A stretch of 48,752 nucleotides of DNA from positions 1-48,752 of the forward strand of contig CAJTMJ010000025.1 in assembly GCA_910577335.1 (NCBI GenBank), in the 5' to 3' direction. Of this stretch, positions 42,291 to 48,752 are shown piece by piece. The stretch is from an uncultured Duncaniella sp. Its GTDB lineage: Bacteria > Bacteroidota > Bacteroidia > Bacteroidales > Muribaculaceae. Each line of letters begins with the position of its first letter. Position 1 is the first letter of the stretch. The position numbers and the translations under genes are program-made. The notes below the pieces were generated by a model that saw only the letters and a program-made list of their open reading frames with translations, was not told where the DNA came from and did no database searches.

Positions 42291-44660
42291 ATGAACGAAT
42301 ATCTGAGTAAACTCAATTCTCAGCAAAAGGATGCGGTGGTATATTGCGAGGGCCCGCAACTGGTGATAGCCGGTGCGGGCTCCGGCAAAACCCGTGTCCT
42401 GACTTATAAAATAGTACACCTTTTGCAGCTGGGGTATGAACCTTGGCGCATACTCGCTCTGACATTTACCAATAAGGCTGCAAGGGAGATGCGTGAACGT
42501 GTGGAGCAGCTTGTGGGGCATCCCACTGCCTCAAAACTATGGATGGGTACATTCCATTCAATTTTCGCACGTATACTTCGCAGCAACGCCGAACGCATAG
42601 GCTTTAAGAGCAATTTCACAATTTACGATACCTCTGACAGTAAATCACTCGTCAAGACCATATTGAAGGATATGCAGCTTGACGACAAAATCTATAAGCC
42701 GTCAGTGGTGCTCAACGCTATTTCCACAGCTAAAAACGCACTGATTTCCCCCGAGGATTATGCCACGTATAAGGATATAATGGATGCCGACCGTCAAGCC
42801 CGACGTCCGCTGCTACATGCCATATACAAGAATTACCGTGACAGGTGTGTGGTGGCAGGCGCTATGGATTTTGATGACCTGCTCTATTATACGAATGTAC
42901 TGTTGCGTGATAATCCGGATGTGCTGCACCACTATCAGGAATTTTTCAGATATGTGCTTGTCGATGAGTATCAGGACACGAATTTCGCACAGCATGTCAT
43001 AGTCACCCAGCTCACAAAGGTGAATGAAAAGCTGTGTGTGGTCGGCGATGACGCTCAGAGCATCTATTCTTTCCGTGGTGCGAATATCAGGAATATTCTT
43101 GACCTGAAAAAGTCATGTCCCGGCTTGCAGACATTCAAGCTGGAACGCAATTATCGCTCCACACGTAACATCATAGACGCTGCGGGGTCGCTGATAGACA
43201 AGAACCATGACCAGATACCGAAGAACGTATATTCGGAAAATGAGGTGGGTTCACCCATAGAGGTGGCAAAATGCTATAGTGATTTTGAGGAAGCATATCA
43301 GGTAGCGTCAAGGCTTTCGCAGGTGAAAATGACTTCGGGTGACAGCTGCGATGAATTTGCGATATTGTACCGTACCAATGCACAAAGCCGTGTGCTTGAG
43401 GAAGCATTGCGTAAACGTAATATTCCATATAGAATCTACGGCGGACTGTCATTCTATCAGCGTAAGGAGGTGAAGGATGCTGTTGCATACTTCCGTATGT
43501 CTATCAATCCGGATGATGACGAGGCGTTGAAGCGTATTATTAATTTCCCTGCGAGAGGTATAGGTGAAACTACTCTGAACAAACTTACCCGCTGTGCATT
43601 GGATAATAATACAAGCGTCTGGAATGTGATAACTAATCCTCAGACGTATGACATCGGTGTCAATTCGGGTACAGCCAAGAAGCTTGCGGGATTTGCCGAT
43701 CTCATACAGGATTTCATCGATGCCAATGATGCCGGGAAAGATGCCTACGAAGTGGCAAGGATGATAATAGACCGCACCGGTCTTTTCACTATGTTGCTCT
43801 CTGACGGCACACCTGAAAGTATATCCAAGCAGGAGAATCTTCAGGAATTGCTTACCGGTGTGAAGGAGTTTGTGGAGACACGGGTGGAGGAGGGTAGTGA
43901 CGAGACATCGTTGATGCATTTCATGTCGGAAGTGTCGCTTGCCACAGATCAGGACTCTGATTCCGATGGTATGGAGGAAAGGGTTACACTGATGACCGTC
44001 CATGCCGCCAAGGGATTGGAGTTTAATAATGTGTTCATAGTCGGAGTGGAAGAGGAGCTGTTCCCTTCAGCAATGGCGCAGGATTCACCTTCACAGATTG
44101 AGGAAGAGCGTCGCTTGCTTTATGTGGCTATCACACGGGCAAGGAAGTTCTGTATGATTTCATACGCAGCATCACGTTTCCGTAACGGGCAGACCATGAG
44201 TTGTCGCCCTTCACGATTCCTTGGGGATATTGACCGTCAGTATCTAAGGCTTTCTGCAGGAACAGACTTCGGCGCCGGGTATCCAAAGACACGTCCTACG
44301 GTTAACTATCATGCCTCAATGTCCGGTTCAGGGAGAAGTCTGAACGACTTGCGCCGTAAGCCGGAGCCGTCGTCACCGATTCGGCAGCCGAAATATGATT
44401 CTGTCTCCTCGATAGAGACACAAAAACGTGTTGCTACCCCCGCTCAGGTTTCTCAGACGGGTAACTCTTCCGGCGCTCTCACACTTCATTCAGTCTCGGA
44501 AGTGAAAGCCGGTATGGTGATAGAGCATGGAAAGTTTGGCAAAGGTGTTATTAAGGATATAGACAATTCAGGCGCTGATGCGAAAATTGCTGTCGAGTTT
44601 GATAGCACCGGCAGCCGTGTATTGCTGCTGAAATTCGCAAAATTTGCTATTATAAGTTAG
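42291..44660 (+). CDS. UvrD/PcrA-type 3'-5' DNA helicase
   Basis: 789-residue superfamily 1A helicase. Walker A GAGSGKT (28-34), motif Ia ALTFTNKAAREM, motif II VLVDEYQDTN, motif III VGDDAQSIYSFRGA, motif IV FKLERNYRS, motif V MTVHAAKGLEF and motif VI LLYVAITRARK are all intact. The last about 60 residues (VKAGMVIEHGKFGKGVIKDI ... VEFD) form the Tudor-like C-terminal domain that in PcrA/UvrD binds RNA polymerase. Role in repair and transcription-replication conflict. ATG at 42291 is used. The codon at 42288 is TTG. Probably co-transcribed with the dipeptidase gene. Confidence 0.93.
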   Translation: MNEYLSKLNSQQKDAVVYCEGPQLVIAGAGSGKTRVLTYKIVHLLQLGYEPWRILALTFTNKAAREMRERVEQLVGHPTASKLWMGTFHSIFARILRSNAERIGFKSNFTIYDTSDSKSLVKTILKDMQLDDKIYKPSVVLNAISTAKNALISPEDYATYKDIMDADRQARRPLLHAIYKNYRDRCVVAGAMDFDDLLYYTNVLLRDNPDVLHHYQEFFRYVLVDEYQDTNFAQHVIVTQLTKVNEKLCVVGDDAQSIYSFRGANIRNILDLKKSCPGLQTFKLERNYRSTRNIIDAAGSLIDKNHDQIPKNVYSENEVGSPIEVAKCYSDFEEAYQVASRLSQVKMTSGDSCDEFAILYRTNAQSRVLEEALRKRNIPYRIYGGLSFYQRKEVKDAVAYFRMSINPDDDEALKRIINFPARGIGETTLNKLTRCALDNNTSVWNVITNPQTYDIGVNSGTAKKLAGFADLIQDFIDANDAGKDAYEVARMIIDRTGLFTMLLSDGTPESISKQENLQELLTGVKEFVETRVEEGSDETSLMHFMSEVSLATDQDSDSDGMEERVTLMTVHAAKGLEFNNVFIVGVEEELFPSAMAQDSPSQIEEERRLLYVAITRARKFCMISYAASRFRNGQTMSCRPSRFLGDIDRQYLRLSAGTDFGAGYPKTRPTVNYHASMSGSGRSLNDLRRKPEPSSPIRQPKYDSVSSIETQKRVATPAQVSQTGNSSGALTLHSVSEVKAGMVIEHGKFGKGVIKDIDNSGADAKIAVEFDSTGSRVLLLKFAKFAIIS

Positions 44661-44682
44661 AATCAATTCTATACATAAGAAT

Positions 44683-45813
44683 ATGAAAATTCAGGAAATT
44701 CCCACACCGTTTTATGTGGTGTATGAAGATAAGTTGCGAAGGAACCTTGCGCTAATCAATCGTGTAGAGCAGGAAGCCGGCGTGAATATCATAATGGCAT
44801 TCAAGGCAAATGCGCTTTGGCGCACTTTTAATGTCATAAGAGAGTATAACAAGGATTTCACGGCGAGTTCTCTGAATGAGTTGCGACTTGGCAACGAGGA
44901 GCTTGGTGGAGAAGCACATGTGTATTGTCCGGTATATACCGATGCGACTATCGGGGAATTTCTTTTACGTGCCACTCATATCACATTCAATTCCTTGCAC
45001 CAGTGGGAAAAATATGGCGCGCAAGCCATAGCTGCGGGTGTGTCGCCCGGATTGCGTGTTAATCCGCAATGTTCTGTTATAGATACAGAAATATATAATC
45101 CGGCACTTCCCGGTTCGCGTTTCGGAGTGACTTCCGAACAGCTTGGCGGGGTATTGCCTGAGGGTATAGAAGGTTTACATTTCCATGCCTTGTGCGAAAG
45201 TTCATCCTACGACTTGGAAAAAGTGCTTGGAGCTTTTGAAGCGCAGTTCGGACAATATTTCAAGCAGATTAAATGGGTGAATTTTGGCGGCGGACACCTT
45301 ATGACACGTGAAGGCTATGATGTGGAGCATCTGATAAGCCTGTTGAAGGGTTTTCGCAGTCGTTATCCGTGGCTTAAGGTTGTGATGGAGCCGGGAAGCG
45401 CATTTACATGGCGTACAGGCGACCTTATAACAAGTGTGCTGGATGTGGTTGAGAACCAAGGAGTGAAGACGGCCATTATAGATGCTTCTTTTGCATGTCA
45501 CATGCCTGATTGCCTTGAGATGCCTTATCAGCCGGCTATCACCGAGAGTGTGGATGAGCGGGACGGGTTGCCAAAATACAGACTTGGAGGTAATTCATGT
45601 CTGAGTGGTGACTATGTGGGCGACTGGTGGTTTGAAAAGCCGTTGAAGGAGGGCGACCGTCTGACTTTGGAGGATATGAACCATTACACCACAGTAAAGA
45701 CTAATATGTTTAACGGCATTCAGCATCCGGCTATCGTGTTCTGTGACAGCCGTGGAGAATGTAGTTACTTGCGGCAGTTTGATTATCAGGATTATAAAAA
45801 CCGTATGAGCTGA
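44683..45813 (+). CDS. nspC: Carboxynorspermidine/carboxyspermidine decarboxylase
   Basis: 376-residue PLP enzyme of the alanine racemase-like fold, final step of the carboxyspermidine route to spermidine (or norspermidine) common in gut Bacteroidota. PLP lysine K41 in AFKANAL, HFHALCESSSYDLE, NFGGGHLMTREGYD, MEPGSAFTW and GGNSCLSGDYVGDWWF are family marks. No carboxyspermidine dehydrogenase is seen within the window. The stop codon overlaps the start of the next gene (TGATG), so it is translationally coupled to the glycosyltransferase. Confidence 0.93.
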   Translation: MKIQEIPTPFYVVYEDKLRRNLALINRVEQEAGVNIIMAFKANALWRTFNVIREYNKDFTASSLNELRLGNEELGGEAHVYCPVYTDATIGEFLLRATHITFNSLHQWEKYGAQAIAAGVSPGLRVNPQCSVIDTEIYNPALPGSRFGVTSEQLGGVLPEGIEGLHFHALCESSSYDLEKVLGAFEAQFGQYFKQIKWVNFGGGHLMTREGYDVEHLISLLKGFRSRYPWLKVVMEPGSAFTWRTGDLITSVLDVVENQGVKTAIIDASFACHMPDCLEMPYQPAITESVDERDGLPKYRLGGNSCLSGDYVGDWWFEKPLKEGDRLTLEDMNHYTTVKTNMFNGIQHPAIVFCDSRGECSYLRQFDYQDYKNRMS

Positions 45814-46814
45814 TGGATAAACCGAGATTTTCAATTATAGTGCCTGTCTATAATCGTATAGACGAAGTGCGTGATCTCATGGCGAGTCTTGACAAGCAAT
45901 CGCTGAAAAATTTTGAGGCGATATTTGTCGAGGATGGCTCAACGCTGCCGTGCGAGGAGGTACTTGCGGAATTTCCAAATGTGAATGCCCGGTATTTCTA
46001 TAAAGAGAATGAGGGGAGGTCTATAGCTCGTAATTATGGTATCGAACGGGCGGAAGGTGACTATTTCATTTTCTTTGACAGCGATTGTGTTATCCCTCCG
46101 GATTATTTTAAGATACTAACCGCTGAGTTAGATAAAAATCCGACTGACTGTTTCGGCGGTCCCGATGCCGCACATGAGTCATTTTCCGACACTCAGAAAG
46201 CTATAAACTATTCTATGACCTCTTTCCTGACCACAGGCGGTATACGTGGTGGAAAAGTAAGCCTTGAAAAGTTTGTCCCGAGGACTTTCAATATGGGTTT
46301 CTCCCGTGACGTATATAATAAGGTGGGAGGATTCCGGGAAATGTTTTCGGAGGATATAGATATGTCTACGAGAATACGTAATGCCGGGTTCAGCCTGTCG
46401 CTGATCCATCCGGCGTTTGTATACCACAAAAGGAGAGTGGATTTTAAGAAGTTTTTGCGTCAGGTATATGTGTTCGGCATGTCGCGCATAACATTGAAAC
46501 TTCTTTATCCCGGTTCGCTGAAGCTTGTACACGCACTCCCGGCACTTGCCGTTATAATAGGTGCTATTTTGGTTATATGCGGAATATTCATCTCACCGTG
46601 GTTCCTGCTCCCCATCGGAGTGTATCTGTTGGCTGTGTTTATAATGGCATGGATTTCCACCAAGTCATTTGTGATAGCACTGAAAGCGATACCTGCAAGT
46701 GTGATACAGATTGTCGGGTACGGATGCGGCTTTATAAAAGCCTATTTCCTGAAAATATTTTTACGCAGAGGCAGAGATGTGGATGAGGAGATAATGCTGC
46801 GAAAAGGGAAATAG
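45813..46814 (+). CDS. Family 2 glycosyltransferase with C-terminal membrane helices
   Basis: 333 residues. GT-A domain: FSIIVPVYNR at the N-terminus, VEDGST (39-44), NEGRSIARNYGIERA, DxD as D89-S-D91 in FFDSDCVIPP, and the acceptor-side E180-D181 in SEDIDM. Three hydrophobic helices follow (about 242-260, 262-282, 288-308), placing it at the inner membrane facing the cytosol. Donor and acceptor unknown. Envelope or capsule glycan synthesis is plausible. Overlaps nspC by one base (TGATG), a linkage with no obvious metabolic reason. Confidence 0.88.
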   Translation: MDKPRFSIIVPVYNRIDEVRDLMASLDKQSLKNFEAIFVEDGSTLPCEEVLAEFPNVNARYFYKENEGRSIARNYGIERAEGDYFIFFDSDCVIPPDYFKILTAELDKNPTDCFGGPDAAHESFSDTQKAINYSMTSFLTTGGIRGGKVSLEKFVPRTFNMGFSRDVYNKVGGFREMFSEDIDMSTRIRNAGFSLSLIHPAFVYHKRRVDFKKFLRQVYVFGMSRITLKLLYPGSLKLVHALPALAVIIGAILVICGIFISPWFLLPIGVYLLAVFIMAWISTKSFVIALKAIPASVIQIVGYGCGFIKAYFLKIFLRRGRDVDEEIMLRKGK

Positions 46815-46879
46815 CAGCTTCTCCAAATCTCTGAACCACACAATCACACAATACTATCTATAATTCAACTATATAATTT

Positions 46880-47587
46880 ATGAACCAATCACCATTCACG
46901 TCAATTCGTGTCCATGATCTTGGAGATGATGAGAAACCTCGTGAAAAAGCTCTGACGTACGGAATACGGGCTTTAAGCGATGCCGAGCTTTTGGCTATAA
47001 TATTCGGAGGAGGACTTCCGGGCATGTCGGTAGTGGATATGGCAAGGAAGATTCTTTATGACTGCGATAACCGGGTGGATAATCTCGCACGGCTAAGCAT
47101 GAATGAACTCATGAGCAAATATAAGGGTGTGGGACAAGCTAAAGCTGTCAGTCTTGCCGCCGCTTTTGAACTCGGACGGCGTAACAATGAACAAGCCGCT
47201 GCCAATGTCCAGCCGGTCATACGGTCGAGCGCAGATGTGGTGTCACTTATGCGACCGATACTTGAACAGCTTGAATATGAGGAGTTCTGGACACTTATGT
47301 TGAACCGTAGCAACAGAGTGATGTATAAACGGTGTATATCGCAGGGTGGGGTAGCGTCCACCGTTGTAGATGTAAAATTACTGTTGAAAAGGGCTATCGA
47401 TTGCCTTGCGCAGGGTATAATATTGGTCCATAACCATCCATCGGGAAACAATCGACCGAGTGCCGAGGATGACCGGCTTACAAAGCAGATTAAGGACGGG
47501 GCTACATATTTAGGTATAAAAGTCCTCGATCATGTGATTATAGCATGTAATGACAGTTATTCCTATAATGACGAGGGTAGGCTATGA
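46880..47587 (+). CDS. radC: RadC family JAB/MPN domain protein
   Basis: 235 residues. Helix-hairpin-helix part (about 70-95, LSMNELMSKYKGVGQAKAVS), then an MPN/JAB metalloprotease-like domain with E135, HNHPSGNNRPSAEDD (184-198) supplying two His and an Asp zinc ligand set. The family is named RadC but the original repair assignment is doubtful. It is best described as a putative metal-dependent enzyme of DNA-associated function. ATG 46880 lies 65 bases after the glycosyltransferase. Confidence 0.92.
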   Translation: MNQSPFTSIRVHDLGDDEKPREKALTYGIRALSDAELLAIIFGGGLPGMSVVDMARKILYDCDNRVDNLARLSMNELMSKYKGVGQAKAVSLAAAFELGRRNNEQAAANVQPVIRSSADVVSLMRPILEQLEYEEFWTLMLNRSNRVMYKRCISQGGVASTVVDVKLLLKRAIDCLAQGIILVHNHPSGNNRPSAEDDRLTKQIKDGATYLGIKVLDHVIIACNDSYSYNDEGRL

Positions 47588-47660
47588 ACCCAAAATACAG
47601 GAAAAGTGTTTTTAACATACAGGATTATTCATTTAATGTTATGCTAAAGTCCAAACTATT

Positions 47661-48590
47661 ATGAAGAAATTTGTTGATTCGATCATCGAGACTATTGGTG
47701 GTACACCTTTGGTGCGTCTTAACGGCTATGACAAGGCTGTGGGAACGCAAGGTGAGATTTATGCTAAAATAGAATTTTTTAATCCCGGCGGCTCTGTCAA
47801 GGACCGTGTGGCTCTGAATATGATACTTACCGCTGAAAAGGAGGGTGTGCTATCCACGGGAGGAACAATCATTGAACCGACAAGCGGTAACACAGGTGTC
47901 GGTCTCGCTTTGGTGGGTGCGGCACGAGGATATAAGGTTATACTCACGATGCCTGAGACCATGAGCATAGAGCGACGGAAACTGTTGGCTGCGCTCGGAG
48001 CTGAAATAGTGCTGACACCGGGGGGCGCAGGTATGAAAGGGGCTATTTCTGAAGCTGAGAAATTGCAAAAAGATATTCCGGGTTCTGTGATTTTAGGGCA
48101 GTTTGTTAATCCGGCAAATCCGCAGGCTCATTATATGACTACCGCTCCTGAGATATGGAATGCATTGGATGGAAAAATCGACTTCTTCGTGGCTGGTGTG
48201 GGCACCGGAGGGACAATCAGTGGCATAGGTAAGTATCTTAAAGAAAGAAATCCCGAAATTAAAGTAATAGCTGTTGAGCCGAAAGATTCTCCGGTTCTTA
48301 GCGGCGGTGCGCCGGGTGCGCACAAATTGCAAGGTATTGGTGCAGGATTTGTGCCTCAGACCTACAATGGCGGAGTGGTTGACAGGGTAATTATTGTTGA
48401 GACAGAAGAAGCTTTTAATGCTACACGCCGTTTGGCGAAAACCGAAGGCATACTCGTGGGTATATCTTCCGGAGCAGCCCTTCATGCGGCTACATCCATA
48501 GCTAAAGCACCCGAAAACAGAGGTAAAAATATCGTTGTGCTCCTCCCTGACACCGGCGAGCGTTATCTCTCAACGACTCTTTTTGAGTAA
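47661..48590 (+). CDS. cysK: Cysteine synthase A (O-acetylserine sulfhydrylase)
   Basis: 309-residue PLP enzyme making cysteine from O-acetylserine and sulfide. PLP lysine K47 in NPGGSVKDRVA, substrate loop TSGNTG (74-79), glycine-rich phosphate loop GVGTGGTISGIGKYL and the C-terminal LLPDTGERYLST are all present. Length matches CysK rather than the shorter-loop CysM. Monocistronic as far as seen. Downstream hairpins at 48654-48670 and 48698-48733. No regulatory site recognised. Confidence 0.94.
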   Translation: MKKFVDSIIETIGGTPLVRLNGYDKAVGTQGEIYAKIEFFNPGGSVKDRVALNMILTAEKEGVLSTGGTIIEPTSGNTGVGLALVGAARGYKVILTMPETMSIERRKLLAALGAEIVLTPGGAGMKGAISEAEKLQKDIPGSVILGQFVNPANPQAHYMTTAPEIWNALDGKIDFFVAGVGTGGTISGIGKYLKERNPEIKVIAVEPKDSPVLSGGAPGAHKLQGIGAGFVPQTYNGGVVDRVIIVETEEAFNATRRLAKTEGILVGISSGAALHAATSIAKAPENRGKNIVVLLPDTGERYLSTTLFE

Positions 48591-48653
48591 ATATGCTTTG
48601 TTAAGTCTCCGGATATATTAAAAGGTGTTGTTATAGAAGCTATTTGCCTTCGA

Positions 48654-48670
48654 ATGCTCCATGGGAGCAT
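48654..48670. repeat. Small palindrome after cysK
   Basis: ATGCTCC-ATG-GGAGCAT, a 7-bp stem with a 3-base loop, 64 bases beyond the cysK stop. No T-tract follows. Confidence 0.5.
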
Positions 48671-48697
48671 CACTACATTAATAATAAGGATGCTAAC

Positions 48698-48733
48698 AAG
48701 GGGCTGTGTCAAAATAGGCGCAGCCTCTTTTTT
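48698..48733 (+). terminator. Terminator near the window end
   Basis: AAGGGGCTGTG and CGCAGCCTCTT pair (two G-U wobbles) around a 10-base loop and are followed by TTTT. Likely the cysK terminator. What lies beyond is outside the window. Confidence 0.7.
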
Positions 48734-48752
48734 GATAATCTGCTGAAAAACA

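Noticed and set aside
43449..44003. 184-codon minus-strand frame opposite the UvrD-type helicase
   Set aside because: Antisense shadow of a strongly conserved gene, with a His/Cys-rich composition typical of reversed codons.

Overview
The window is an ordinary, gene-dense chromosomal segment of a member of the Bacteroidales. Muribaculaceae (S24-7) or a close relative is my best guess, but the family level is inference. The evidence is as follows. Upstream regions carry the Bacteroidota promoter pattern TTTG-N~20-TAnnTTTG instead of -35/-10 boxes, and Shine-Dalgarno sequences are essentially absent. Several families are typical of this phylum: DUF4492 beside cydAB, DUF4251 lipoprotein, an acyl-ACP thioesterase inside the ilv operon, a C69 dipeptidase, and a PiT transporter fused to a PhoU-like tail. 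GH28 and GH2 secreted glycosidases fit a gut glycan degrader. I see no phage, conjugation, IS transposase or CRISPR genes.

Layout. 225-754: two identical tRNA-Glu genes flank rpsT, followed by a terminator. 905-6870 (+): branched-chain amino acid operon ilvD-ilvB-ilvN-thioesterase-ilvC with its own promoter, closed by a terminator shared with the convergent cyd operon. 6945-9992 (-): DUF4492-cydA-cydB, cytochrome bd oxidase. 9993-10416: intergenic region with a probable small RNA or decayed small ORF and a strong minus-strand terminator. 10417-15635 (-): ispD-recG with a promoter next to the pnp terminator, and pnp with an arginine-rich tail. 16060-16635 (+): DUF4251 lipoprotein. 16716-19792: divergent GH28 polygalacturonase-like enzyme (-) and rhamnulokinase rhaB (+), a pectin/rhamnose pairing. 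19958-21367 (+): a long leader with a chain of tiny ORFs ahead of an orphan CbxX/CfxQ-type AAA+ ATPase. 21415-24742 (-): GH2 glycosidase followed by a beta-barrel protein. 25131-30951 (-): enolase, carB, carA. 31418-32170 (+): nitroreductase. 32295-34279 (-): glucosaminidase and a DbpA-like RNA helicase. 34380-35567 (+): lpxB. 35693-40004 (-): YpfJ-type zinc peptidase, PiT transporter, aquaporin. 40191-40503: a 313-bp non-coding element with 34-bp terminal inverted repeats enclosing two hairpins. 40658-44660 (+): C69 dipeptidase and UvrD/PcrA helicase. 44683-46814 (+): nspC and a family 2 glycosyltransferase. 46880-48590 (+): radC and cysK, ending in hairpins.

Most genes are housekeeping: amino acid, pyrimidine and isoprenoid precursor synthesis, glycolysis, RNA decay, DNA repair, respiration at low oxygen, and envelope synthesis. 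The less explained parts are non-coding: the nested inverted-repeat element at 40191-40503, the minus-strand RNA candidate at 10111-10302, and the AAA+ leader at 19990-20284. Several genes were given shorter starts than the longest open frame allows (rhaB, carA, glucosaminidase, lpxB, C69 peptidase, uvrD). The reasons are in the entries.
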